DNA of 64,000 nucleotides from Sorangium aterium (GTDB taxonomy: Bacteria > Myxococcota_A > Polyangia > Polyangiales > Polyangiaceae). Below the pieces are notes generated by a model that saw only the letters and a program-made list of their open reading frames with translations, was not told where the DNA came from and made no database searches. Below are positions 45,101 through 54,859 of the stretch, in pieces. The translations under genes and the position numbers were made by a program. Position 1 is the stretch's first letter. Every line of letters starts with the position of its first letter. Location: positions 3,534,001-3,598,000 of the forward strand of contig NZ_JAQNDK010000001.1 in assembly GCF_028368935.1 (NCBI RefSeq). Reading direction: 5' to 3'.

Positions 45101-48100
45101 AAGGGCGCGCCGGCCGCGATCTTCGCCTCCGCGCGGCGGTAGACGGCCGCGGCGCGCTCCTGATCGGCCGGCGAGAGCTCGAGGGCGCGGCCGAAGCGGA
45201 GCAGGAGCGCGACCTCGTACGGCTCGGAGGCCGCCCGGGCGACGAGCCGCTCGACGACGTCGACGTACCGCTGCGCCTGGCCCGAGCGGCGCGCGAGATC
45301 GAGGGCGGCGTCGTGCGCGGCGCCCGCGCCCGGCGTGAGATCGAGGACGCGCAAGCGGGCCGAGAGCGCGAGCTCCGGGCGATCGAGCGGGCCTTCGTAG
45401 AGCGACGCGAGCTCGCCGAGCGCCGCGGCGGCGTCCTCGGTGGGCTCGAGCGCAGGGCCGGCGAGCCGCGCCTCGAGGGCGCGCGCGAGCAGGTCGTGGC
45501 GCCCGCGGGAGCGCAGCGCGGCGAGGAGCTTCTCGTGCTCGGCGTCGCTCTCGCGCGCCGCCTCGAAGGCGGACTCGACGTACTCCGCCTCGCGGTCGGG
45601 CGCCCCCTGCCGGCGCGCGATCTCCCCGAGCGCGAGCAGGACCTCGGCCCGGCTGAACGAGGTGGCCGACGGGAGGCCCACGCTGGAGCGCGTCGGCGGC
45701 ATCGTGCTGCGCCGCGCGCCGACGAGCCCCTCGCCCTCGTCGCGGGGCCGGCGCGCGACGAGCAGCAGCGCGCGGTAGGCGCGGTGCGCGCGCTCGAGCT
45801 GGCCGTCCTCGAGGGCGAGGCCGGCGAGGCCGTGGAGCGCGTCGGGGTGCGCGGGGTCGACGCGCAGCGCGAGGTCGAACTCCGCCATCGCGCGGGCGCG
45901 ATCGCCCGTGGCGAGCGCGACCCGGGCGAGCTCGTAGTGGACGAGCGCGCGCTCCTTGGGGCGGCGGGCGCCGAAGTCGGCGATGATCCCGCGCAGGGCC
46001 GCGGTCGCGTCGTCGGTCCGGCCGGCGGCGGAGAGGGCGCGGCTCCGCGCGAGGCGCAGCGAGAGGTCGTCCGGCGCGAGCGCGATGGCCTCGTCGAACA
46101 GCGGGATCGCGGCGGCGGGCGAGCCGCCGCGCGTGAGGTAGAGGTCCGCGGCCTCGCGGAGGAGCGAGAGCCGGGCCGGCGCCTCGTCGGCGCGCGCGGC
46201 GTCGCCCGCGATGAGCGCGGCCAGGGCGCTCCACGCGCCCGACGCGCGGTAGAGGTATGCGAGCCGCTCGCGCAGCGGCGCGGGCTGCGCGGCGCGGGGC
46301 AGCGCTCGCTCGAGGGCGGCGCGGGCGCGATCGGGCTCGCCGGCGGCGAGGTACGCGTCCGCGAGGCGGAGCGCCGCCTGGTGCAGCTCCTCGGGCCCTG
46401 CGCCGGCGCAGAGCCGCTCGAGCGCCTCGGCGGCGGCCGCGTGCTCACCGCGGCGCGCGAGCAGCCGGGCGAGCGCGTCGAGCGCCTCGACGGACCCGAT
46501 GTCCGCGGCGCGGCGGTAGCTCGCGATCGCGCGCTCGGGCTCGTTGAGCTCGTGCTCGGCGAGGGACGCCGCCTGGAGCCAGAGCTCGGCGGCCGCCCCG
46601 CCGGCGTCCGCCGACCCGCGCGCGGCCGCCTGCTCCTCGCGGAGCAGCATGAGCTCGCGGTGCAGCCCGCCCGCCTCGAGGAGCGAGGCGAGCCTGTCGA
46701 CCGACGGGCCGTGCCCCGGGCTCTCGGCGAGGTTCAGGCGGAGCAGCGCGATCGCCTCGGACGCGCGCGTGGCGTCCGCGAGGAGCTCCGCGGCGTCGTA
46801 GCGGAGGGCGACGCGGCGCTCGAGATCACCAGAGACCTCGATCTGCAACTCGCGCAGGCGCACGAGCTCCTCGCGACGACCGGCCGCACGGAGCAGCGCG
46901 GCGAGGCTCTCGCCGATCGGCTCGTCCGTCGGATCGTCCGCGAACAGCCCGCCGTAGAGGGCGATCGCCTCGCCGGGCTCCGCCGCCTCGGCCGCGACGC
47001 GCAGCAGCCGGCGCCGCTCGCTCGGCGCGAACGGGAGCGCGGCGCCGCGCCGGCACAGCGCGACGATCTGCGGCCCGTCGCCCGCGCCCGCGAGCATGCC
47101 GACGAGCGCGTCGATCGCCCAGAGGGCGGCGCGCGAGGCCGGCCACGCGCCGGGCCCAGGGGGCTGCCCCGCCTCGTCGCCGAGGCGCTGCACGGCGATC
47201 TCGAGGAGCTCCGCCGCGATCTCGCGGGCCCGCACAGCGTCGCCCGCGTCGCGCGCCGCCTCCACGGCCTCGCGGTAGAGGGCGAGATCGTGCCCGGTCG
47301 CCGCGGCGAGCCGGAGCAGCGTCGGGACGAGCGATGGCCCGCGCCGCCGCCGCAGGAGCTCCGCGAGATCGAGCAGGATCGCGCGGTTCGCCGGGTCGTG
47401 GAGGAGCGCGCGCTCGAAGGCGCGCTCGGCGGCGTCCTCGTCGGCGCGCGCGTCGCGGTGCCAGCGGCCCACGCGGGCCGTGAGGTCGCGGAGCGTGGCG
47501 GCAGGGACGTCGCCGCGGCGCTCGAGCTCGGGCAGCGCGTCGGCGATCGTGTGCCAGCGGCCCGCGAGGTCCGTGAGCCGCAGGAGGCCCTCGGGCGGCT
47601 CGGCGCCGGGCGACAGGAGGAACGCGCGGAAGGCGAGATCGAAGGCGCCCTCCCGGTCGTCGCCTCGCTCCTCGAGGAGCGCCGCGGAGGCCTTCAGGAT
47701 GGCGACCCGCTCGGCGTCCGTCCCGGCCGCGGCGAGCCGCGGTTCGAGCAGCGCGATCTGGCCGCGCCAGTCGTCCGCGTCGGCGCAGATCTCGAGCAAC
47801 GCGCCGACGGCGGCGACCAGCGCGCCGCGGTGCTCGGCCGACGCCGGGTCGATGCGGCGGAGCAGCTCCTCGAGCCCCGCGCGCGGCGCGGGCGGGCGCG
47901 CGGCGCGCTCGCCCACGCCGTCGGCCGCACCGCCGCCGCCCTCGCCGCCCGCGCGGCGCGCGTCCCGCTCGGCCTCGTGCGCGCGGCGGTAGCCCTTCAC
48001 CGCGAGCTCCCACGCGAGCGTGCGATCGCGGTGCGTGTCGCCGAGGCGCTGGAAGAGCTCCACGCTGCGCGCCGCGCCCGCCCCGCCGGGGAGCGCGCCG

Positions 48101-51100
48101 GCCGCGGACGCCTCGACCTCGAGCAGCGCGACGAGGTCGCCCCAGCGCTCCGCGCGCGTGTAGAGCGCGGCCAGCGCGTCCCCGCTCTCCGGGTCGGGCG
48201 CGAGCTCCTCGCGGATGCGGCGCCAGGTGGCGATGGCCTCGTCGGCGTCGCCGAGCTCGCGCTCGAAGAGCCGCGCGACGCGCCCGAGATCGCGCCGGCC
48301 GCCCGCGCCGCCGCGCACGGCCGCGCGGCGCTCCAGCACGGCCGCGAGCTCGCGGTACCTCCCGCCCTCCTCGAGGAGCGCCGCCAGGCCGTCGAGCGCC
48401 GCGAGATCCTGGCGGTCGTCGACGAGGCGCGCCGAGTACGCCGCGATCGCCCGCGCCTCGTCGCCGAGCCGCGAGGAGGCGAGCCGCGCGAGCTCCCCGA
48501 GGGCCTCGCGCCGCGCCGCCGGGTCCGTCTCGATCGCGGCGAGCGTGTCGAGCACGTCGCACCGCTCGGCGACGCGGTCGCCCTCCGCGAAGAGCCGATC
48601 GAGCGCGCGGGCGGCGTCCCGCGCGGCCTCCGCGTCGCCGCTCGCCTCGGCGAGCGAGAAGAGCCGGCGGAAGAGCGCGATCGCCCCGTCGGCGTCGCCG
48701 AGCCGGTCGCGGCGCAGGAGCGCGGCGTCGCGCACGAGCGAGAGCGCCTGCCGCGCGTCGCCGGCGCGCGGCTCGGCCGCGGCGAGGACCTCGGCGAGGC
48801 GGTCGTGCCGGCCGAGGCGCTCGGCGAGCTCGGCGAGCTCCGCGCGATCGCCGGCCTCCGACGGCCTGAGCTCGACGAGCTCGGCGAGCCGCGCGAACGC
48901 GCCCGGCTCGTCGCCGAGGGCGTCGCGGCGGAGCCGCACGATCTCGCGCAGCAGCGCCGGGCGATCGCCGACGTCGGCGCCCTCGAGCTGGATCTCGAGC
49001 ACGCGCACGAGGTCCGTTGGCCTCTTCTCCTCGCGGTAGTGCTTCGCGAGCAGCGCGGCCGACCGCTGCCTCGCCGCGCGGGTATCGAGCGCGCCGGCCT
49101 CGCCGGCGGGCGCCTGCTCAGGCGGCAGCGCCCCGAGGATCCGCTCGAGCAGCGCGAAGGCGCCGACGGAGCGCGGCGCCGCGCGGACGGCGCGCGGCTC
49201 CGGGGGCGCGTCGAGGAGCTCCTCGACCACGGGGAGCGCCGACGCGGCGTCGCCGACCCCCTCGATCCAGAGGAGCGCGACGCGCTCGCGGAGCCGATCC
49301 GCGGCGTCGCCGGAGAGCCTCGGCAGCTCGGCCGACAGGAGATCGATGAGCGGGCGGTGCCTGCCGTGCCGCTCGTAGAGCCGCTCGAGCGCGGCGCGGG
49401 TGCGCGCGTCGTCCTGGAGCGGGAGGAGCTGCTCGAGGTAGCGCATCGTGCGCTCGCCGTCGCCGGCGAGGTCGCGCGCGACGGCCGCGGCGTCCTCCAG
49501 GAGGAAGACGCGCTCGTCGGCCGCCGAGGTGCGCTCGAGCATCGCGTCGTAGAGCGCGAACAGGTCCTCCCAGCGCTCGGCCGCGTTGTAGGCGAGCTTC
49601 AGCCGCTCGAAGCCCCAGAGCGAGCCAGGCACGAGCTCGACGAGCCGGCGGAGCAGCGCGAGGGCGGCCTCCGGCGCGTCGAACCACTCCTCGTGGTGCT
49701 CGACGGCCCGCCGGCCGATCTCCTCGACGATGTCGGGCGGGAGCGCGGCGCCCGCGTCGAGCGCCGCGGCGTGCGCGGCCGCGACGCGCTCGGGCTGCTT
49801 CGCCCTGCGGCCGAGCTCCTCGAGCCGATCCCAGAGGTCGAGCTCGCCCGGCAGCTCGGAGACCGCGCGCAGGGCGACGTCGAGGCCGCGCGGCGCGTCG
49901 TGGTCGTGGTGCTCGAGCAGGCGCTCGAACCAGCCGCGGCGGACGGCGGCGCGCTGCGCGGCCGCGAGGCTGCCCGCGTCGAGCGCGGCGCCCGGCGCGG
50001 CGTCCGCCGGCGAGCTCGCGAGGAGCGCCTCCAGCAGCGCCACGCGCGCCTCGGGGTCGTCGACCGCGTCGCACGCGCGCTCGAGGAGGAGCGCCGCACG
50101 CGCCTGCGTCTCGGGGCGCCCGAGCGCGCGCTGCACGATCTCGAGCACCGCGGGCTCGATCGTCCCGGCCTCGATCGCGGGCGCGACCGCGTCGAGCGCG
50201 TCCGCCGGCCGATCCAGCCGATCGAAGAGGAGCGTCGCGAGCTCGACGTCGAGCGCGACCCGCGCGCCGCCCTGGCTCCGGTCGCGGCGCACCGCGAGCA
50301 CCTCCGCCGCGCCCTCGTGATCGCCCACCTCGGCGAGGAGGCGCCCCCGCGCCGCCAGCGCGTCGTCGTTCTCGGGATCCGCCTCGAGCAGCCGGGCGTA
50401 GAGCGCCGCGGCCGCCGCGCGGTTGCCGATCTCCTCTTCCCACGCGGCCCACGCGGAGAGCGCCCGCGGGCGCTCGCCCTCGCGCCCGCGCTCCACGAGG
50501 AGCGTGAAGAGCCAGCGCCGGTCCACGCGGCGCGCGAGCGTGTCGGGGCTCTGCGCGAGGAACGCGCGGAACGCCTCGAGCGCGGCGGCGTCGAGCGCGC
50601 CCGGCGCGGCGTCGCCGTCGTCCTGCGGCGAGAGCAGGCGCCGGTAGACGGACGCGGCGTCGTCCTGCCGCTCGGGATCGGCGGCGAGCACGCGCGCGAG
50701 CGCCGCCTCGATCGCCCGGACCCGCGCCGCCGCCTTGCCGGCGGGCGCGCTCCCCTCCCCCTCGGCCCTCATGCGATCACGGAGATCGAGCGCGGCGTCG
50801 ACGAAGCGCGACGTCGCGCGCGCCCGGATCGCCGCGTCCTCGAGCGCGGCGAGCGCTGCGAGCGCCTCGTCGTCGGACGCCGCCGTCTCGATCAGGACCT
50901 CGCAGACGGCCGCGAGCCGTGCCCAGGCTCCCTGACCGCGGTAGAGCGCCGCGAGGCGAGCGGCGGCGTCGCGGTGCTTCGGCGCGACGGAGAGCACGCG
51001 CTCGTAGAGCTTCTGCGCCCGCTCCGGATCCGCGAGCGGCCCCTCCGCGAGCCCGGCGGCGCGCTGCCAGGCCGTCACCGAGGCGTCGAGGTCGCCCGGA

Positions 51101-54100
51101 GCGGCCTGCGCCGCCCGGGTATCGGGCGCGTCGGGCGCGTCGGGCGCGCGGATGCCGAACGCCGCGAGCTCGCCGAGGCGCTCCAGCCAGAGCGCCTCGT
51201 CCTGCGGATCGCCCGCGGCGGCGACGCGCCGCTCGAGCACCTCGCGGAGCAGCGCCGCGTCGCCGGCGGACAGCGCGAGCGCCTCCATCGCGGAGAGCGC
51301 GGCGCCCTCGATCGCCGCGCCGCTCGCGAGGATCGCGCGGTAGTGCGCGACAGCGCTCGGGACCTCCCCGCCCCTCGCCGCAGCGTCCGCCATGCGCAGC
51401 TCGTGCGCGACGCGCGCGTCGGGCGCCACGCCCGGGAGCCGCTCGGCCAGCGCGCCGTAGAGCGCGCCCCACGCGCCGCCCGCCGCGTACGTCTCGAGCA
51501 GCGCCTCGTACGCCGCGTCGTCGCCCGGGTCGTCCTTGATGGCCGCGCGGTACGTCGCGGCCGCCCCGGCGAGGTCGCCGACGTCGCGGCGCTGGATGGT
51601 GCCGATCGCGTGCAAGAGCTCCCGCCGCCGCGCGGGCGCGCACGGCTGCGCGAGCGCCTCGCGGTAGAGCGCGAGCCGCTCCTCGGGGCTGCCCTGCTCG
51701 CGCAGGAGCGCGTCGACGCGCGCGATGAGCTCGAGCGACGAGGGCTCGAACGCGAGCGCGCGGCGGTAGAGGGCGAGCGCCTGCGTCACGTCGCCGCTCG
51801 CGAGCAGCGCCTCGCCCGCGCGCCGCGCGAGGTGCGACAGCGCCGGGCTGTCCACCGCGCGATCCCCGAGCGCCCCCGCGAGCGCCGGCGCGCGGCGCGC
51901 GGACTCGCTGCCGTGCTCCGTCAGCCGCTCGACCTCGGCGACCCACCGCGCGAGCCTCTCCGGCGCGTATGCGGTCGCGAGCGAGAGCCCGCGCGCCGAG
52001 AGATCGAGCGCCTTCTTCGGGTCCCTGAGCTCGCGCTCGGCCACGGCGGCCGCCTCCTCGAGCGCCGCGAGCCTGCCCGACACGTCGGCCGGCGTCGGCG
52101 CGGACGCGCCCGGGGCCCACGCGACGGGCCCGAGCTCCGCCTTCGTCTCGAGCACGCGCACGAGCAGCGGCGCCGCCTTCTCCGCGCGCGCGATCGGCTC
52201 CAGCACCGCGCAGGCCGCGAGCCGCTGATCGTCGGTCAGCAGGAGGTGGGAGCTCTGCCGCGACGACTCCGCGCCGGCGGCGCCGTTGCCCGGGGGCGCG
52301 CCCAGCATCTTCTCGACCGCGAGCCGGCTCGATCGGTCGGCCGGATCGAGCGCGAGCGCCTGGCGGTACGCGGCGATCGCGCCGGCCGGATCGTCGAGCC
52401 GCGCCATGCGGATCGCGCCGATCCGGGCGAGCACCGAGGCGCGCTCCTGCCCCGCCGCGAGCTCGGCCTCGGCCTCGAGGAGCGCCTCGAGCTCGGCCCA
52501 GCGCCGCTCCTGCTCGAGCAGCGGGATGAGCCGCGCGTGCGCCTCGCGCGACGCCCCGAACGCCGCGAGGTAGCGGCGCCAGGCGGCGACGGCGGCGGGC
52601 AGATCCGCGAGCCGGGTGCGCAGCTCGGCCGCGCGGAAGGCGAGCTCCCGCGCCGCGCGGCGATCCGGCTCCGCCTCGGCGCGCCGCTCGAGCACCCACG
52701 CGAGGCCCTCGTGCGCCGAGGTGGCCTCGTACAGCCGCTCGAGCGCGGCGAGCGCGCCCGGCTCGCGCGAGGAGCCCGACTCCGCGAGCCTGCGGTAGGC
52801 CGCGATCGCGCCCGCGGCGTCGCCGAGCTCCTCCTCGTAGAGCCGCGCGAGCCGCTCCGCCGCGGCCTCGCGCGCCTCGGCCTCCGGCTCGGCCCCGGCG
52901 AGCCGCTCGAGCGCGCCCGCGAGCCCGCGCGCGTCGCGCTCGCGCTCGCAGAGCTTCGCGAGCCCGCGCGCGGCGCGCCGCACGGCCGCGTCGTCGGGCT
53001 CGCCGTCGAGCGCCTGCTGGAAGGACGCGCGCGCCTTCCTGCCGTCCCCGAGGCCCTCGTACAGCTCGCCGAGCTCGGCGGCGATGCGCGCCTTGAGCGG
53101 CTTCTCCTTGGCGCCGGACGACGCGCGCACGAGCACGCGCGCCGCGTCGGCCTGGCGGTCGAGCGCCGACGCGAGCGCCACGAAGCGCTCGCGCACCGCC
53201 TCGTCGGACGGGTCGACCGCGAGGATCTGCTCCGACAGCGAGAACGCCGACGCGAGATCGCCGAGCCGCTGGAACTGCAGCTCGACGAGCCGCTTCTGCA
53301 CCTCGACGCGGCGCGGCCCGCGCAGGTTCTCGATCTGGAGGGCCATCATCCGCGCCGCCTCCTGGGCGTCCCCGCGGCGCGCGTGGGCCGCCTCGAGCGC
53401 CGCGGCCGCGCGCACGAGGACGGTCTTGCGCGCGAGCAGGGCCTCACCGGCGCGGAGGGCGGCCTCGTGGTCCGGGTTCTGCGCGAGCACCTCCTCGACG
53501 TGCGGCAGCGCCCGCTCGATCTCCTTGAGCGGGCCGCTGTAGAGGTCGATGAGCCGCGCGCGTATCTCGAGCGCGTCGGGCGGCGGCGCCTCCGCGGTGA
53601 GCGCCTGCTCGAGCATCCTCGCGATCTCCTGGTGCCGCCCGGCGCGCGCGTAGCGCGCCTCGAGCTCCCAGCGCGCCGAGGAGTCGCCCGGGTCGACCTT
53701 GAGGATCTGCTGGAGCAGCTTGATCGCGCGCTCCTCGTCGCTCGCGCCGTTTCCGCTGACGTCGATGAGGTCGAACGCGCGGTGGAGCAGCGACAGCTGC
53801 TCGGCGCGGTCCGCGCGGTGGCCCGCGGCGAGGGCGTAGAGGTCCGCGAGCTTCGGCGGCTCGTTCGCCTCCTGGAGGATGCGCTCGAGCCGGAAGAACG
53901 CCTCCTGGTGCGAGGGCAGCACGGAGAGCGCCCGCTCGAGGTAGGGGCGAGCGCCGCCGGGGTCGCCGAAGGAGTCGGCGAGGAACTCGGCCGCGCGCAC
54001 GAGGACCTCGGCCTGGGCGGCCTGCGGGAGCATCCCGAACCGCCGCTCGCCGACGAGGCGCTCGTAGGCGAACGCGAGCTCGGAGAACCGGTCGTGGCGG

Positions 54101-54270
54101 GCGGAGGCCTCGTGGAGCTTCGTCCAGAGCTCGGGGTGCAGGCTCCCCTTGGCCGCCGCGGCCACGAGCACGTCGAGCGCGGCCGCCTCGTTGTCGATCC
54201 CCTGCTCGAGCGCGGCTTCGAGGTTGTCGATACGGAACGAGACGCGCGCGCTCTTCGTGTCCTGCTGCAT
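42124..54270 (-). CDS. giant tetratricopeptide-repeat protein (4048 aa)
   Basis: An exceptionally long helical repeat protein. TPR-type helix pairs run from the N-terminus (L-W-T-K-L-H-E-A-S, A-R-P-Y-L-E-R-A-L-S-V-L-P) to the very end (A-L-A-Y-Y-H-L-G-A-M-A-L-A-A-G-D). Characteristic phrases such as R-L-G-D, A-I-A-A-Y-R-R, A-L-x-L-x-P and L-x-x-L-Y recur well over a hundred times in about 34-residue spacing. No signal peptide, membrane segment or catalytic domain is evident, so it is probably a cytoplasmic scaffold. The start is ATG 54270 (MQQDTKS); the open frame continues 105 codons upstream as noise. The opposite strand is also open for its whole length. Relation to known myxobacterial TPR scaffolds is unclear. 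Confidence 0.93.
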   Translation of the reverse strand: MQQDTKSARVSFRIDNLEAALEQGIDNEAAALDVLVAAAAKGSLHPELWTKLHEASARHDRFSELAFAYERLVGERRFGMLPQAAQAEVLVRAAEFLADSFGDPGGARPYLERALSVLPSHQEAFFRLERILQEANEPPKLADLYALAAGHRADRAEQLSLLHRAFDLIDVSGNGASDEERAIKLLQQILKVDPGDSSARWELEARYARAGRHQEIARMLEQALTAEAPPPDALEIRARLIDLYSGPLKEIERALPHVEEVLAQNPDHEAALRAGEALLARKTVLVRAAAALEAAHARRGDAQEAARMMALQIENLRGPRRVEVQKRLVELQFQRLGDLASAFSLSEQILAVDPSDEAVRERFVALASALDRQADAARVLVRASSGAKEKPLKARIAAELGELYEGLGDGRKARASFQQALDGEPDDAAVRRAARGLAKLCERERDARGLAGALERLAGAEPEAEAREAAAERLARLYEEELGDAAGAIAAYRRLAESGSSREPGALAALERLYEATSAHEGLAWVLERRAEAEPDRRAARELAFRAAELRTRLADLPAAVAAWRRYLAAFGASREAHARLIPLLEQERRWAELEALLEAEAELAAGQERASVLARIGAIRMARLDDPAGAIAAYRQALALDPADRSSRLAVEKMLGAPPGNGAAGAESSRQSSHLLLTDDQRLAACAVLEPIARAEKAAPLLVRVLETKAELGPVAWAPGASAPTPADVSGRLAALEEAAAVAERELRDPKKALDLSARGLSLATAYAPERLARWVAEVERLTEHGSESARRAPALAGALGDRAVDSPALSHLARRAGEALLASGDVTQALALYRRALAFEPSSLELIARVDALLREQGSPEERLALYREALAQPCAPARRRELLHAIGTIQRRDVGDLAGAAATYRAAIKDDPGDDAAYEALLETYAAGGAWGALYGALAERLPGVAPDARVAHELRMADAAARGGEVPSAVAHYRAILASGAAIEGAALSAMEALALSAGDAALLREVLERRVAAAGDPQDEALWLERLGELAAFGIRAPDAPDAPDTRAAQAAPGDLDASVTAWQRAAGLAEGPLADPERAQKLYERVLSVAPKHRDAAARLAALYRGQGAWARLAAVCEVLIETAASDDEALAALAALEDAAIRARATSRFVDAALDLRDRMRAEGEGSAPAGKAAARVRAIEAALARVLAADPERQDDAASVYRRLLSPQDDGDAAPGALDAAALEAFRAFLAQSPDTLARRVDRRWLFTLLVERGREGERPRALSAWAAWEEEIGNRAAAAALYARLLEADPENDDALAARGRLLAEVGDHEGAAEVLAVRRDRSQGGARVALDVELATLLFDRLDRPADALDAVAPAIEAGTIEPAVLEIVQRALGRPETQARAALLLERACDAVDDPEARVALLEALLASSPADAAPGAALDAGSLAAAQRAAVRRGWFERLLEHHDHDAPRGLDVALRAVSELPGELDLWDRLEELGRRAKQPERVAAAHAAALDAGAALPPDIVEEIGRRAVEHHEEWFDAPEAALALLRRLVELVPGSLWGFERLKLAYNAAERWEDLFALYDAMLERTSAADERVFLLEDAAAVARDLAGDGERTMRYLEQLLPLQDDARTRAALERLYERHGRHRPLIDLLSAELPRLSGDAADRLRERVALLWIEGVGDAASALPVVEELLDAPPEPRAVRAAPRSVGAFALLERILGALPPEQAPAGEAGALDTRAARQRSAALLAKHYREEKRPTDLVRVLEIQLEGADVGDRPALLREIVRLRRDALGDEPGAFARLAELVELRPSEAGDRAELAELAERLGRHDRLAEVLAAAEPRAGDARQALSLVRDAALLRRDRLGDADGAIALFRRLFSLAEASGDAEAARDAARALDRLFAEGDRVAERCDVLDTLAAIETDPAARREALGELARLASSRLGDEARAIAAYSARLVDDRQDLAALDGLAALLEEGGRYRELAAVLERRAAVRGGAGGRRDLGRVARLFERELGDADEAIATWRRIREELAPDPESGDALAALYTRAERWGDLVALLEVEASAAGALPGGAGAARSVELFQRLGDTHRDRTLAWELAVKGYRRAHEAERDARRAGGEGGGGAADGVGERAARPPAPRAGLEELLRRIDPASAEHRGALVAAVGALLEICADADDWRGQIALLEPRLAAAGTDAERVAILKASAALLEERGDDREGAFDLAFRAFLLSPGAEPPEGLLRLTDLAGRWHTIADALPELERRGDVPAATLRDLTARVGRWHRDARADEDAAERAFERALLHDPANRAILLDLAELLRRRRGPSLVPTLLRLAAATGHDLALYREAVEAARDAGDAVRAREIAAELLEIAVQRLGDEAGQPPGPGAWPASRAALWAIDALVGMLAGAGDGPQIVALCRRGAALPFAPSERRRLLRVAAEAAEPGEAIALYGGLFADDPTDEPIGESLAALLRAAGRREELVRLRELQIEVSGDLERRVALRYDAAELLADATRASEAIALLRLNLAESPGHGPSVDRLASLLEAGGLHRELMLLREEQAAARGSADAGGAAAELWLQAASLAEHELNEPERAIASYRRAADIGSVEALDALARLLARRGEHAAAAEALERLCAGAGPEELHQAALRLADAYLAAGEPDRARAALERALPRAAQPAPLRERLAYLYRASGAWSALAALIAGDAARADEAPARLSLLREAADLYLTRGGSPAAAIPLFDEAIALAPDDLSLRLARSRALSAAGRTDDATAALRGIIADFGARRPKERALVHYELARVALATGDRARAMAEFDLALRVDPAHPDALHGLAGLALEDGQLERAHRAYRALLLVARRPRDEGEGLVGARRSTMPPTRSSVGLPSATSFSRAEVLLALGEIARRQGAPDREAEYVESAFEAARESDAEHEKLLAALRSRGRHDLLARALEARLAGPALEPTEDAAAALGELASLYEGPLDRPELALSARLRVLDLTPGAGAAHDAALDLARRSGQAQRYVDVVERLVARAASEPYEVALLLRFGRALELSPADQERAAAVYRRAEAKIAAGAPFHDRAGRDAGADIEQLWRSLEAIYERLGDRAAQADVLRKRIGLADAPAAPAGGADRAGPRYRLAALLAADAADVDQAISLLEEALELHADPDRAEAILRDALRTDPRNPRAIRLFERLARQSGRPRALVDALLLLAEVEGPGVLEEAVRTARALGDRELAESILQRIVGSGARSSSDSSDPSGSAWALVALAELREEAGDLAAAAWLSERAARASAPEEERALLLHAAELAAGPLADLVRAARLYEELRAREPAEREIWTPLAGVYRRSGDAARLSALLEETAPLVDDLSERCALRLERARLLAQGSPEKAAALLRDILDEDPTQVEAAILLATMLEEAGRTDELGELFALQLDAAKDRADVASIASLSMRLGALLEQRGDDRGARDVYLGAADWDGANRDVLRALVRLSRKRDNADDLTDALEKLLRTEQGGEAAQLALELSELHGARGDDAAAEAALKAGYAVCPTNDRLREELASRYAAREAWHALAELHVLTAHVADADEARVESLCRAAEILRDRAGDAAAAAELLERALRVAPGDRDVLIALIDACGAVSDHARAARALTATLEASPDDPWLHRARAEVHGALGQGDRALADLERAYALGGAEYAAELVAELERALARAAARSAEAEAAGAPSEAAAEGAGAASPRALRLRLAEILARSGDVERARAHLGDLLHADSKDRAALKALAGLEESAARWDAASAVYRRLIALEEGDALVATALLLAGACARAGHLGDARGGLERALRAAPGNAEIRDRLRALYAEIGANRELAAITLEDAAAASDVAGRFTLLVASGRLLLDVGDAAQAAAALREARSLRPEDNEVALLLVDALIAAGDSREARAVTAELIVAAKGRRSRHLGAVYHRVARIEDAEGNLHESLTALTRALENDPQNGELAMELGESALGLGEEDIAARAYRAVTLMKISPEPGEGGTTPAARALAYYHLGAMALAAGDRRKARLMLDKSVSEDGSLEAARALLDELRAG

Positions 54271-54859
54271 GTGGATCCGGACCTCGGCTGGCGGTGGTGC
54301 AAGGGGCCGGCGTGCCGGCGCTGCCGTCGAACCTGCGCCCGCAGTGCGCTGCGGAGCGCTGCCCAAGGTAACAGGAGCGTTTCCCAAATGGGTAAATGGG
54401 CTCGGGGACGGGGCCCTGGCTCGGGCGGGAGGCCCGATCGTCGCGGGCGGCGGCCCTGCGCAGCGCGGGAGGCGCGGGAGCGTGAGGGAGGGTGGAGTCG
54501 AGCACTGGCGGAGCAGAAGAGAGGAGGAGATGCGACAGCGGTGGCACGCGCGTTCGTCCTGGTGGCCGCCCGCGGCGGGCTGCACGGCCGGGCTGCGGCG
54601 CCGAATGCGGGAGGGACGGGCTCACGGAGCTGCTGGGGTCGGCTGTACGGTTCGGTTGCAGGGCACGCGCGCGCACAGCGCCTCGATGGCTGCGGCGCGA
54701 GGTGGATCGGAAATAGGGGAGCGGAGCCCGCAAGACCCGCGGCCGTTTGGCCGCCCTCGCCGTCACCGCGAGGAGGGCCCTCTCGCCGCCGCCTGGAGCC
54801 CCGGGGCAATCGGCCCGGCAGGCGTCCTACGCGTCACGCGCGCCCCGCGTCGCCGCCGC
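54271..54859. other. intergenic upstream of the giant TPR gene
   Basis: No gene is supported in these 589 bases. Open frames on both strands are Arg/Gly-rich. GTAACAGGAGCGTTTCCCAAATGGGTAAATGGG near 54367-54400 is AT-richer than its surroundings and contains CCCA-AATGGG, a small palindrome (CCCAAATGGG), possibly part of the TPR gene promoter. Confidence 0.4.
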
